From Peptoniphilus_A sp001811425 (GTDB taxonomy: Bacteria; Bacillota; Clostridia; Tissierellales; Peptoniphilaceae): 64,000 nucleotides of DNA. The notes beneath the pieces are model-generated. The model ran no database searches and had not been told where the DNA came from. It saw only the letters and a program-made list of their open reading frames with translations. The stretch covers positions 1 to 64,000 of the forward strand of contig NZ_KV804697.1 of NCBI RefSeq assembly GCF_001811425.1, read 5' to 3'. This document shows, in pieces, positions 27,503 to 36,639 of this stretch. Position 1 is the stretch's first letter, and each line of letters begins with the position of its first letter. The position numbers were made by a program, and so were the translations under genes.

Positions 27503-29514
27503 TATCCTTTGCTTCCCTCAATGTCTATCTCATCAAAATTATTGTAATAAGCTCCTAGTGCATTGAGAGACCCCTTTGCCTTTAAGACAATTTCCTCAAA
27601 TTCTTCTTCTGCATCTGATAGAAGAATTATGGCTCCACCTACTCCAAGAGTCGCCCTGTCTTCTTCTATAAGGGCAGTTCTTATGACAATATTAAAATCC
27701 ATTGTAGAATTATTTGATATAAAACCGATTGTGCCTGAATAAATCCCGCGAGGATAATTTTCTAACTCGTCAATGATTTCCAGTGTGCGTTTTTTTGGCG
27801 CACCTGTCATAGACCCACCTGGAAAAGTGTTTTTCAGCACATCAATTATATCAACATCCTCTTTAATTTTTCCCGAAACTGTAGTCACAAGTTGGTGGAG
27901 AGTTTTATAGGTCTCAACATCCATTAACTTCGGCACTTCAACTGAACCAATCTCACAAAATTTACCCAAATCGTTTCTAAGTAAATCTACAATCATTAAA
28001 TTTTCAGATTTAGTCTTCTCTTCATTTCTAAGTTTATCAATAAGTTTTTGATCTTCTTCTAAGCTATCTCCTCTTCTAATAGTACCCTTAATTGGCTTTG
28101 TCGTCACAATTTTATTTTTATCCACCTTTATAAATCTCTCCATGGAAGATGAGGCAATTTTTATCTCATCTAGGGGCAAGAAGGCAGAATATTGTCCTGG
28201 GCTTTTTCCTCGAAGATTCATGTAATACTTTTTGCCATCAAGTTTATCATAGATGTCTAAGCGATTTGTAAGACATACTTCGTAGGTCTCTCCCTGGCAA
28301 ATTAAGTCTTTTATCTTTTTTATATCCTCTAGATAAGTTTTCTTGTCCTTTACAAATTTTAATTTTGGAAAATCTTTTTTGCTTGTATCTTTATTTTTTT
28401 CTTCAAAATTTTCTTCCAAAATATTTTTTATATCTTTAATCCAATCTTTGTCCTCTCGGCAAGATAGGATGTAGAGCTTTTCATCTCTGTGGTCGTAAAC
28501 AAGAGCCCTGTCGCAATATTTAAAGTAAGCGTCTGGATAGTCGTAGGAATTTTTATTTTTGACCTTTTCTGTGTCTTTTTTTAATTCATAACCCAAGTAG
28601 CCAATATAGCCCAATTGAAAATCAAAGGGAAGTGATCCCTTGTAAGTCCATCTCTTTCGATTTTCTCTTAAATAAGTGAAGATGTCAGTATTAAAGCTTT
28701 CCTTTTCTCTTCCATCAAGAAAGGTTTTTTCTACAAGACTTTTGTCCACGTCATACTTTATTGTGTGAGCCTTTGGACCTTGCAAGCCAAAAATTGAAAA
28801 CCTTGAAAGACCTTCTTCCACCTTGCTGGAGTCCAGCCAAAGAGTTTTATGGTCATATTTATAAAGTTTTTCATAAATATTTTTTGTATCAAAACTTTTA
28901 TCAATTATTTCATAATAAAGCTGGTCTTCCTTATAAAAATCTCTGCAAATATTTATAAAATTTTCAATTAATTTTTCGCCGCATTCACTTGTTATGGATT
29001 CAGGATGAAATTGAAGGCCATAGATTGGCTTAGTCTTATGAGAAATTGCCATGACTACTCCATCAGGAGTCCTTGCATCAATATTTATATTTTCAAGTTC
29101 CTTATCCTGGCAAGTTAGTGAGTGATATCTTGTTACCACAAAATTATTTTTAATTCCCTTAAATAAATTCTTGCCATTGTGAATGACCGGGCTAAGTCTG
29201 CCGTGCATGGGTTCACTTGCCCTTAAAATTTTGCCGCCATTATAATAATAAATTCCCTGATGACCTAGGCAAATTCCCAAAATTGGCTTGTCAAGTTTTT
29301 CAATGATGTCTTTACACACACCAAAGTCCTTTTCCTTATCAGGGCTGCCTGGACCTGGAGAAATAATTACATTGTCAAAGTCTAAATCTAAAATTTCCTC
29401 ATAAGTCATCTGGTCATTTTTTATTACAAGAGCTTCTGTGCCACTGACCTTTCCAATTAACTGATAGAGGTTGTAAGAGTAGGAATCGTAATTGTCAATT
29501 ATAAGTGATTTCAT
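27502..29514 (-). CDS. pabAB: Fused aminodeoxychorismate synthase (PabA-PabB)
   Basis: 670 aa bifunctional enzyme making 4-amino-4-deoxychorismate. Residues about 1-190 form a class I glutamine amidotransferase (SPGPGSPDK, nucleophilic Cys in GICLGHQGI, GLQFHPESI). The rest is a chorismate-binding domain with GGSMTGAPKKRTLEII and GAIILLSDAEEEFEE. The diagnostic PIKGT motif, whose Lys is a PabB hallmark (anthranilate synthase has PIAGT), argues for aminodeoxychorismate rather than anthranilate synthase. Its ATG overlaps the aroQ stop by four bases. With pabC two genes downstream, the operon's main product is folate precursor. Confidence 0.93.
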   Translation of the reverse strand: MKSLIIDNYDSYSYNLYQLIGKVSGTEALVIKNDQMTYEEILDLDFDNVIISPGPGSPDKEKDFGVCKDIIEKLDKPILGICLGHQGIYYYNGGKILRASEPMHGRLSPVIHNGKNLFKGIKNNFVVTRYHSLTCQDKELENINIDARTPDGVVMAISHKTKPIYGLQFHPESITSECGEKLIENFINICRDFYKEDQLYYEIIDKSFDTKNIYEKLYKYDHKTLWLDSSKVEEGLSRFSIFGLQGPKAHTIKYDVDKSLVEKTFLDGREKESFNTDIFTYLRENRKRWTYKGSLPFDFQLGYIGYLGYELKKDTEKVKNKNSYDYPDAYFKYCDRALVYDHRDEKLYILSCREDKDWIKDIKNILEENFEEKNKDTSKKDFPKLKFVKDKKTYLEDIKKIKDLICQGETYEVCLTNRLDIYDKLDGKKYYMNLRGKSPGQYSAFLPLDEIKIASSSMERFIKVDKNKIVTTKPIKGTIRRGDSLEEDQKLIDKLRNEEKTKSENLMIVDLLRNDLGKFCEIGSVEVPKLMDVETYKTLHQLVTTVSGKIKEDVDIIDVLKNTFPGGSMTGAPKKRTLEIIDELENYPRGIYSGTIGFISNNSTMDFNIVIRTALIEEDRATLGVGGAIILLSDAEEEFEEIVLKAKGSLNALGAYYNNFDEIDIEGSKG

Positions 29515-29951
29515 TTTTGCTCCCCTAAATAATTTTTCAGATATATTATTGCCTTTTTGTAGCCTTCTATTCCATAGCCTTCAAAGGATTTTATAACATA
29601 GGGCCTTATAAAATTAACTTGCCTAAAATCTTCACGCTCTGAAACCTTTGAAATGTGAACTTCAACTGTGGGAATGCTGACAGCCTTTAGGGCATCTAAA
29701 ATTGCCACGCTAGTGTGAGTGTAGCCAGCTGGATTTATAACAATGCCGTCAACTTTTTTGTAGCCAGCTTGAATTTTATCAACAAGATCCCCTTCATGGT
29801 TTGATTGAAACTCCTGGATTTCAATATTTTCTTCATGAGCAACTTGGTCTATTAATTTTAACAAATTTTCGTAAGTATCCCTGCCATAAATATTGACTTC
29901 GCGAATTCCAAGCATATTCATATTGGGACCATTAATTACTAAAATTTTCAT
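29511..29951 (-). CDS. aroQ: Type II 3-dehydroquinate dehydratase
   Basis: 146 aa, dehydrating 3-dehydroquinate to 3-dehydroshikimate. Motifs: LVINGPNMNMLG(I)RE start, the catalytic Tyr in EVNIYGRDTYENL, FQSNHEGDLVDKIQ, INPAGYTHTSVAILDAL and VHISKVSERE. A longer in-frame start exists, but GGAGG lies about 12 bases before the ATG at 29951, and family proteins begin there. The start lies inside the 3' end of the fused aroEK gene (20-bp overlap), indicating coupled translation. Confidence 0.94.
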   Translation of the reverse strand: MKILVINGPNMNMLGIREVNIYGRDTYENLLKLIDQVAHEENIEIQEFQSNHEGDLVDKIQAGYKKVDGIVINPAGYTHTSVAILDALKAVSIPTVEVHISKVSEREDFRQVNFIRPYVIKSFEGYGIEGYKKAIIYLKNYLGEQK

Positions 29952-31440
29952 AATTTTTAATTTCCTCCAGAATTTTCTCCAAAGTCTTTTCCTTATCTTC
30001 AATAACTTTTATTTTTATATGTGAAATATCTTGGTAAATTTTATTTCTCTCTCCGTACATTTTTTCTAGGGCCTCTAAATCTTTTGAGAGAGGTCTTCCC
30101 TCTGTCTCAAGATTTTTTAGGTCCCTGTCTAAATAAATTACAAGTGAGTTCTGCAAAAGAAGGTCTCTATTAATATCCCTTAGGGGTGTGCCGCCACCAG
30201 TGGCAATTATTATTCCAGTTTTTTTGGAGAGCTCTTCTAGTACTTTAGTCTCAAGATCCCTAAAATATTTTTCGCCTTTTTTTTCGAAAATCTCTGGGAT
30301 TTTTCCTTCCCTTTCCTCGATTAATTTATCTGTATCAAAATAAACTCTATTTAATTTTTCTGACAAGAGCCTTGCCATTGTAGTCTTACCGCAGGAAGGC
30401 ATGCCAACAAGGGCAATATTTTCCATGTCACTTTTAATTTTGAAGTAAATTTTTTCAATTAAAGATTCATCTAATTGTTCATCTAAAAATAGTTCGGCTG
30501 CAAAGAAGGCTTGAGCAACTAACATTAAAAGTCCATTCATAGTTTTTATACCAAGCTTCTTCCCATCTAAAATTAATTTTGTATTTAGGGGGTTGTAAAT
30601 TAAATCAATTACAGCCTCTAGCTTTTTAAAGATTTTTAAGTCCACCTTGCATTCCATATTATTTGGATACATGCCTACTGGACTTGCATTAATAATTATA
30701 TTAAAGTCAATAAATTTTTCTATGTTGTCGTAATTATTTTCGCCCCTTCTGCTAATGACAACAAGCCTTTTGGCTCCCCTATCAGCTGCAAGTTTTTGAA
30801 CCATCTTACTTGCACCACCAGAACCTAGAATTAAAATCTTTTTATCTTTCAGGTCAAGGCCAAAATATTTTAAGGAATAATCAAAACCAAGATAATCTGT
30901 GTTATAACCAAATAATTCTCCGTCTTTATTTACTATTGTATTAACTGCGCCAATTTCTCTGGCAAGAGGGTCAACCTGGTCTAAATATTTTATAGAAAGT
31001 TCCTTGTAGGGAAGGGTAACATTTATTCCCCTAAAATTTTTCTTTTCAAAAAAACCTTCCACTTCATTTTGTTTTAAATTTTTTAAATTGTAGTCATATC
31101 TTCCAAATAATTGGTGAATTTCCTTGGATTTGCTGTGAGACAAACTTTCGCCAATAAGTCCAAACTTAAAATTTTCATTTTTAACTCTCGAAATTATTTT
31201 TTTGCTTTCCTTAAAAATTTCACCATAAATTGGCTTTATGGCATCTTTAAATTCTGGAGCAATTTTATTTTCCAAGTTTTTTATAACTTGGTCTTCCCGA
31301 CCCGAGTCTTCTGTTTTTAAATTATTATTCAATTTAAGAATTCCAATCTCCTTGGAAATTTCCATTCGCTTTTCTAAAAGATGGACAATTTGTGAATCAA
31401 TTTCGTCCAAATTTTTTCTTGACTCATCTAAATTTTTCAT
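29932..31440 (-). CDS. Trifunctional chorismate mutase - shikimate dehydrogenase - shikimate kinase fusion
   Basis: 502 aa with three domains. Residues 1-85: AroQ-fold chorismate mutase with intact landmarks (EKRMEISKEIGILK Arg/Lys and GREDQVI). Residues about 90-335: shikimate dehydrogenase AroE (GLIGESLSHSKS, NVTLPYKE catalytic Lys, GYNTDYLGF Asp, NADP loop ILGSGGASKM). Residues 339-502: shikimate kinase (ALVGMPSCGKTTMARLL Walker A, YFDTDKLIEE, ATGGGTPLR, ETEGRPLS lid). An internal ATG at 30426 starts the kinase domain but has no ribosome site, so it should be one polypeptide. AroE-AroK fusions are uncommon and the added mutase is notable. It overlaps aroC by four bases. Confidence 0.92.
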   Translation of the reverse strand: MKNLDESRKNLDEIDSQIVHLLEKRMEISKEIGILKLNNNLKTEDSGREDQVIKNLENKIAPEFKDAIKPIYGEIFKESKKIISRVKNENFKFGLIGESLSHSKSKEIHQLFGRYDYNLKNLKQNEVEGFFEKKNFRGINVTLPYKELSIKYLDQVDPLAREIGAVNTIVNKDGELFGYNTDYLGFDYSLKYFGLDLKDKKILILGSGGASKMVQKLAADRGAKRLVVISRRGENNYDNIEKFIDFNIIINASPVGMYPNNMECKVDLKIFKKLEAVIDLIYNPLNTKLILDGKKLGIKTMNGLLMLVAQAFFAAELFLDEQLDESLIEKIYFKIKSDMENIALVGMPSCGKTTMARLLSEKLNRVYFDTDKLIEEREGKIPEIFEKKGEKYFRDLETKVLEELSKKTGIIIATGGGTPLRDINRDLLLQNSLVIYLDRDLKNLETEGRPLSKDLEALEKMYGERNKIYQDISHIKIKVIEDKEKTLEKILEEIKNYENFSN

Positions 31441-32522
31441 CTTTCACCTTCCATTACTAAGTCTAAAATTGCAATAGCAGTAATCATTTCAATGGCAACT
31501 AGGGCTCTAGGCACAATTGAAGGGTCATGTCTTCCCACAATTTCTAGGTCTACATTTTTTTTATCTCTTAGTGATATGGTACTTTGTCTCTTCCCAATGG
31601 AGCTCGTAGGCTTCACTGCTGTCCTAAAAATTATGGGCATGCCACTTGAAAGACCACCAATTATACCACCATGATTGTTGGTTCTTGTCTTTACTTCTCC
31701 ATTTTCATAATAGTATTCATCATTGTGACTGCTCCCCCACATTTTTGCTGCCTCAAATCCAGAGCCAAATTCAATTCCTCTTATGCCGGGAACAGAAAAA
31801 ACTGCGTGAGAAATTACTGACTCAAGAGAATCAAAAAAGGGCTCGCCAATGCCCACTGGCATATTTAAAATAAAAGTCTCAACAATTCCGCCAAGGGAAT
31901 CTCCCTCTTCCTTTGCCCTTAAAATTTCTTCCTGCATTTTTTCCCTTGCTGAATCTTCAAAAACTGGGAAGTCTTCATTTTTTAAATCGTAAAGTTTTTC
32001 TTCGCCAATATCATTTAAATTTATGTCAATGTCACTTGCTTCGCCTAGGCTTTTTATCCTAGAGTAAATTTTTATGCCCCTCTTTAAAAGTAAATCTTCA
32101 GCAATAGAACCTGCAATGACTATGGGAGCAGTCATCCTGCCAGAAAATTGTCCGCCGCCTCTTATGTCGTTAAAGCCCTTGAATTTAACATAGGCTGGAT
32201 AGTCTGCGTGAGATGGGCGCGGCCTGTCCTTTAAGTTTTCGTAGTCCCTGCTTCTTTGGTCCTTGTTCTCAATAATTGCACATATTGGTGCCCCACAAGT
32301 TATGCCATCAACTTCTCCACTTAGGATTTTAAAATCGTCATCTTCCTTTCTAGCAGTGGAAAAATTATTCTTGCCAGGTCTTCTTCTCTCAAGGTTTTTT
32401 CTTATTAAATCTTTATTTATTTTATATCCAGCACTAATTCCATCAATGACAATTCCAAGATCCTCAGAATGTGACTGACCAAATAATGTTACTTTAAAAT
32501 TTTTGCCAAAGCTATATGACAT
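31437..32522 (-). CDS. aroC: Chorismate synthase
   Basis: 361 aa flavin-dependent lyase converting EPSP to chorismate. Family signatures: VTLFGQSHSEDLGIVIDG near the start, RRRPGKNNFSTARKEDD, RPSHADYPAYVKF, the RGGGQFSGRMTAPIVIAGS loop and GRHDPSIVPRALVAIEM at the end. It overlaps aroA by 11 bases upstream and the trifunctional gene by four bases downstream. Confidence 0.97.
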   Translation of the reverse strand: MSYSFGKNFKVTLFGQSHSEDLGIVIDGISAGYKINKDLIRKNLERRRPGKNNFSTARKEDDDFKILSGEVDGITCGAPICAIIENKDQRSRDYENLKDRPRPSHADYPAYVKFKGFNDIRGGGQFSGRMTAPIVIAGSIAEDLLLKRGIKIYSRIKSLGEASDIDINLNDIGEEKLYDLKNEDFPVFEDSAREKMQEEILRAKEEGDSLGGIVETFILNMPVGIGEPFFDSLESVISHAVFSVPGIRGIEFGSGFEAAKMWGSSHNDEYYYENGEVKTRTNNHGGIIGGLSSGMPIIFRTAVKPTSSIGKRQSTISLRDKKNVDLEIVGRHDPSIVPRALVAIEMITAIAILDLVMEGER

Positions 32523-33747
32523 TTGTCTTACCTCCTAAAGATTCAAAATCGTCAAAAAAGTTTTTGTAGGATTTTTCCACGCACTGGCTATCATTGACAG
32601 TGATTGGACCATCTGCAAAAGTTGCGGCAATAGAGACAGCCATGGCAATTCTGTGGTCATTGTAAGAATTTATTTTTGCTGCCTTAAATTTTTCCACTCC
32701 CCTAAAGGAAAAGGAGTCTTCAGATAATTTTACTTCTACTCCCAAATTTTCCAGCATATCTACAGTGCTCTTTACTCTGTCGCTTTCCTTTAACCTTAAC
32801 CTTTTTATATTTATAACTTCCGTATCTGTATTTGAAAGTGCCGCCATTATTGAAAGAATTGGAACGGCATCGGGCATATTTTTTGCATCTAGAAGAACAT
32901 TTTTCTTCCCATATCTTATTTTTTTTAGCTGAAATTCATTTTTAGAAATATTAACATAACCCAAGTCCCTTAAAAATTCTAAGGCTCCTCTATCTCCCTG
33001 CAGTGAATTTTTATTAAGCCCAAGGACCCTTACTCCAGCTGCCAAGAAAAATAGTGCGTTGCTCCAGTCTTTTTCCACCACATAATTTGTTGGAGAAAAC
33101 TTTCCCCTGCAAGTGAAAGAATTTTTACCTTCAATTACTTCAACTCCAAAATTTTTCATGACATCTATTGTCATGTCAATGTAGGGCTTTGATTCAGTTT
33201 CACTTGTGAGCCTTATATTAAAGTCTTCCTGGCAAAATCCTGATGCAAGCATAAGACCAGAAATAAACTGGGAGCTAATATTTCCTGGAAGAGTGAAATT
33301 AAAATCTCTTAGCTTTCCTCTTAAATAAATTGTATCTCCAACTTCTTTAAGATCTACTCCATGCTTGGGAAATTCATGGAAGTAGACAGAGTTAGTTCTT
33401 CCAACAAGACTTCCCCTCCTAATGACTTTTGCCTCAAGACCAAGGGCGGCAAGGACTGGTAGCAAAAACCTAAGGGTAGTTCCGCTTTCATTGACATCAA
33501 TAGTAACTGGTCCAGAGAATTTTTCTGGTGGATTAAAATAAAATTTATTTCCTATTTTTTTTACCCTAACCCCAAGGGCCTTTACGGCGTTAAGAGATGC
33601 CTCTATGTCCTTTGAAAGGTCATGAATCTCTATTACAGATTCTCCCCTTGCCAAGGATCCACAAAAAATTGCACGATGGGCATAGGATTTTGATGTAATT
33701 GCAGAAATTTCTCCAGATAATTTTTTGTTTTCAATAATTCTATTCAT
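32512..33747 (-). CDS. aroA: 5-enolpyruvylshikimate-3-phosphate synthase
   Basis: 411 aa, transferring enolpyruvyl from PEP to shikimate-3-phosphate. Visible motifs: NKKLSGEISAITSKSYAHRA (substrate loop), NESGTTLRFLLP, FISGLMLASG, LRLKESDRV and NDHRIAMAVSIAA. The PEP-site segment reads NESGTTLRFL rather than the class I LGNAGTAMRP, as in class II-like Firmicute enzymes. It overlaps aroB by eight bases and aroC by eleven. Confidence 0.95.
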   Translation of the reverse strand: MNRIIENKKLSGEISAITSKSYAHRAIFCGSLARGESVIEIHDLSKDIEASLNAVKALGVRVKKIGNKFYFNPPEKFSGPVTIDVNESGTTLRFLLPVLAALGLEAKVIRRGSLVGRTNSVYFHEFPKHGVDLKEVGDTIYLRGKLRDFNFTLPGNISSQFISGLMLASGFCQEDFNIRLTSETESKPYIDMTIDVMKNFGVEVIEGKNSFTCRGKFSPTNYVVEKDWSNALFFLAAGVRVLGLNKNSLQGDRGALEFLRDLGYVNISKNEFQLKKIRYGKKNVLLDAKNMPDAVPILSIMAALSNTDTEVINIKRLRLKESDRVKSTVDMLENLGVEVKLSEDSFSFRGVEKFKAAKINSYNDHRIAMAVSIAATFADGPITVNDSQCVEKSYKNFFDDFESLGGKTNVI

Positions 33748-34783
33748 TTTCCTTACCTAAATCAATTATTTTTTTAAGCTCATCAAAAGTAATTTTTTTA
33801 CTTATAACTTCGCCAATTTTTACTGGAAGAATTACATTTATGAGATTTTTGTTAATCTTCTTGTCGTGCTTTAGAATCTTCAAAATTTCTTCTGTCTCAA
33901 AGTCATAAGAAGTTGGAAGATTATATTTTTTAAAGGCTCTTACTAATTCTTTAGAAAAATCTTCTTCCGCAAGCCCCATCTTATAAGCTGCCCTGGCCAT
34001 ATAAATTGTTCCAATGCCAATGCTTTCACCGTGGTTTAGTTTATAATTTGAAAGAGATTCTATGCCATGACCGATAGTGTGACCCAGGTTTAGCTTTTGT
34101 CTCTTGCCCCTGTCCCTCTCGTCATCTCTCACAAAGTCAAGCTTAATGTTTAAAGATTTGTAAATAATTTTTTCATAGTCAAGTTTTTTAGCAGACTTTA
34201 AATAATCAAAAAACTCCCTATCCCTTAAGACGGAATATTTAAAAATTTCTGCAAGTCCGTTGTTAATATTTCTCTGGTCAAGACTTTCCAAAAAACTGTA
34301 ATCAATGTGGACATATTTTGGAAAATAAAAGGCGCCAATTTGATTTTTTAAATTCATAAAATTTATGCCATTTTTTCCTCCAACGGAAGAGTCAATCATG
34401 GAAAGAAGTGTAGTTGGCACAGAGATAAAGTCAATTCCCCTAAGATAAGTTGCTGCCACAAAACCAGATATGTCGCCAACAACACCGCCACCAAAAGCAA
34501 TGATTATGTCTCCTCTGTTAAAATTATTTTCCAGCAAAAATTTATTTATACTTATATAAGATTCCATGGACTTGGATTTTTCTCCAGCAGGAAATTTATA
34601 AATAAAATAATTTAAGCCATCCATAATATTTTTTAATCTCTCGCTATAAATTCCCAAGACATTTTCGTCAGTTATAACTAAAAATTTTGCGTCTTCATTT
34701 TTAAATAAATAGTCCCTTAACTTTTCATCACTTTTATAATCAATATCTATTGTATAATTATTTTCTTTAACTTGAATTTTCAT
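33740..34783 (-). CDS. aroB: 3-dehydroquinate synthase
   Basis: 347 aa NAD- and metal-dependent cyclase making 3-dehydroquinate from DAHP. Motifs: FPAGEKSKSMESY, FGGGVVGDISGFVAATYLRGID, PTTLLSMIDSSVGGKNGIN, and the metal ligands in LAEIFKYSVL, LGHTIGHGIES and LNHGESIGIG. It is the first gene of the eight-gene aro-pab operon, with an AGGAG site before its ATG. No clear promoter could be fixed in the 150 bases upstream, which also serve a divergent small gene. Confidence 0.96.
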   Translation of the reverse strand: MKIQVKENNYTIDIDYKSDEKLRDYLFKNEDAKFLVITDENVLGIYSERLKNIMDGLNYFIYKFPAGEKSKSMESYISINKFLLENNFNRGDIIIAFGGGVVGDISGFVAATYLRGIDFISVPTTLLSMIDSSVGGKNGINFMNLKNQIGAFYFPKYVHIDYSFLESLDQRNINNGLAEIFKYSVLRDREFFDYLKSAKKLDYEKIIYKSLNIKLDFVRDDERDRGKRQKLNLGHTIGHGIESLSNYKLNHGESIGIGTIYMARAAYKMGLAEEDFSKELVRAFKKYNLPTSYDFETEEILKILKHDKKINKNLINVILPVKIGEVISKKITFDELKKIIDLGKENE

Positions 34784-34935
34784 AAAACACTCCTATGCCT
34801 TGCTCTCTCTATAATAAAACAAAGATGCCTATAAATAAAGAATCTTCTTAGCTTTAAGTTAAAATATTTTTTACTTTATCTAGATATCATTGAAAAGTTT
34901 CGCCCCTTAGATTAAAATTAATATGAGGTGATTAT

Positions 34936-35142
34936 ATGAGCGATTATGCTAATTATTTATTTAGAGAGTTTTTAATTATTTTATTACCTTTTTTTCCTAT
35001 AATACTCGCAAAACTAGGCTTTTCTGATTTTAAAAAAACCTTTAAAAAAGAATATTATATTATTACATATCTCTGTACTGTTATAGCTTTCATTGTTTTT
35101 GTTTTTTGCATTTGTTTATATAATCTTGGAATATATATATAA
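34936..35142 (+). CDS. Small hydrophobic protein with two predicted membrane helices
   Basis: 68 aa, unrecognised. Residues about 9-28 and 45-66 are hydrophobic helices joined by a basic loop (FKKTFKKEY). A GAGGTGA site lies about four bases before the ATG, and a bidirectional hairpin terminator follows at 35160, supporting a genuine short gene. It is isolated between the divergent aro operon and the convergent metal importer, so context gives no function. Confidence 0.55.
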   Translation: MSDYANYLFREFLIILLPFFPIILAKLGFSDFKKTFKKEYYIITYLCTVIAFIVFVFCICLYNLGIYI

Positions 35143-35159
35143 TTTAAATAAATCAAATA

Positions 35160-35196
35160 AAGAGTGGGGACACATGGCATCCTCACTCTTATTTTT
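35160..35196. terminator. Bidirectional terminator between the small membrane gene and the metal importer
   Basis: Stem AAGAGTG/CACTCTT (35160-35166 with 35184-35190), with further pairing of GGGA and TCC inside. The plus strand has TTTTTT (35192-35197); the minus strand has a weaker T-rich flank. It overlaps the permease stop codon. Confidence 0.75.
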
Positions 35197-35980
35197 TCTT
35201 TATTAAAAGTATAATCGTTAAAAATAAAACTCCAATTAATACAATTGCCCCGCCTGGTTTAAGTCCAATATAAAAAGATGCTACGAGACCTGTTATTGTA
35301 AAAATAAAACCAAAGACTGATGCCAGTATAGTTGTCTTTAGATAGCCTAGCTTAAACTGCATGGCTGATGCCACGGGCACTACCATTAGTGATGATATAA
35401 TTAAAATCCCAACAGTTCTTGCAGAGACAGAAATTGTAACTGCAATTAGGATCATAAAGATTAAATTCACCCTATCAACATTTACTCCTGATAATCTCGC
35501 CGATGACTCGTCAAAGGAAATATACATGAGGTCAGTAAAAAGATAGAAAAATAAAATAAATACCACAAGAGAAACTATTAAGATCAAATAAAAATCAAAT
35601 TCTGGTATGGCAATTATAGAGCCGAAAAGGTATTCTTCGAAGTTGGCACTTGTCTTTACAAAGCCAGAAAAAAGTGATGCAAGACCAATGCCCGTACTCA
35701 TTAAAATTGCAGAGGAAATTTCTTGATAACCAGGAAATTTCGTCCTCACATATTCCAAAAATAAAGAGCCGAGAACACACAAGACTAGGGCTCCAAGAAC
35801 TGGCGAAGTTGAAGTAATTAGTCCCAGCATTACACCAGCAAGGGACACATGGGATAGGGCATCTCCTATTACAGAAATCTTTTTATTGACAACTACAACG
35901 CCCATGCAGGGGATGATTATTGACAAGAAGGCTCCCACTATTAGTGCCTTTATCATGTATGAATATTGAAAGATTTCCAT
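35189..35980 (-). CDS. Metal ABC transporter permease (ZnuB/MntB type)
   Basis: 263 aa integral membrane subunit of a zinc/manganese importer, with about 7-8 hydrophobic helices. The SVIGDALSHVSLAGVMLG segment near residues 34-51 is the family signature. SARTVGILIISSLMVVPVASAM, later in the protein, is also typical. Last gene of the solute-binding protein-ATPase-permease operon; its ATG adjoins the ATPase stop. Confidence 0.92.
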   Translation of the reverse strand: MEIFQYSYMIKALIVGAFLSIIIPCMGVVVVNKKISVIGDALSHVSLAGVMLGLITSTSPVLGALVLCVLGSLFLEYVRTKFPGYQEISSAILMSTGIGLASLFSGFVKTSANFEEYLFGSIIAIPEFDFYLILIVSLVVFILFFYLFTDLMYISFDESSARLSGVNVDRVNLIFMILIAVTISVSARTVGILIISSLMVVPVASAMQFKLGYLKTTILASVFGFIFTITGLVASFYIGLKPGGAIVLIGVLFLTIILLIKKK

Positions 35981-36639
35981 TATTTCACTTCCCTAATTTT
36001 CTCGTCTTTTATCTCAAAAACTTTATTTACATTTTCTTCCACTTCTTCAAGATTGTGTGTGATCATTAAAATTGTAATGTTGTGCTCTCTGTTAATGTGG
36101 CTCAAAAGATGAAATAGTGACTCCTTGGACTCTCTATCCACACCAGTCATGGGCTCATCTAAAATTAAAAACTCAGGTGTGGCTACAAGGGTCTTGGCAA
36201 TTAAAACTCTCTGCCTTTGGCCACCAGATAATTCTGTATAAAGTCTATCCTTATATTTTTCCATGCCAACAAGCTTTAGAGCACTTGTAATTTTTTCTCT
36301 GTCATAAGCTTTTAATTTTCTAAAGCCCTTGTTCTTTGGATAAAGTGCAAGAGACAATAATTCTTCCACTGTTATTGGAAATTCCAAAGAAGATGGGACA
36401 GATAGTTGTGGCACATAGCCAATGTCCTTTAATCCATTTTTTGTATAAAAAGAAACAGTGCCGGTAAGTGGTTTAAGTTGATTTAAAATCAGCTTAACTA
36501 AAGTCGACTTTCCGGCACCGTTAGAACCTATAAGGGCGATATAGTCGCCCCTATAGACATCAAAATTTATATCATCTAAAACTAAGTCATCGCTGTATTT
36601 AAAGCTTAGATTTTTGATTTCTAACAATTTTTCCTTCAC
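35980..36639 (-). CDS. Metal ABC transporter ATP-binding protein (ZnuC/MntA type)
   Basis: 219 aa ATPase. Walker A is IGSNGAGKSTLVKL, the Q loop is IGYVPQ, the ABC signature is LSGGQRQRVLIAKTL, Walker B is FLILDEPMTGVD, and the switch His is in MITHNLEEV. It directly follows the substrate-binding lipoprotein gene and precedes the permease with no gap, consistent with one importer. Confidence 0.94.
   Translation of the reverse strand: MKEKLLEIKNLSFKYSDDLVLDDINFDVYRGDYIALIGSNGAGKSTLVKLILNQLKPLTGTVSFYTKNGLKDIGYVPQLSVPSSLEFPITVEELLSLALYPKNKGFRKLKAYDREKITSALKLVGMEKYKDRLYTELSGGQRQRVLIAKTLVATPEFLILDEPMTGVDRESKESLFHLLSHINREHNITILMITHNLEEVEENVNKVFEIKDEKIREVK

Noticed and set aside
27502..29514. Anthranilate synthase (TrpE-TrpG fusion)
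   Set aside because: PIKGT motif and nearby pabC point to aminodeoxychorismate synthase; no trp genes adjacent.
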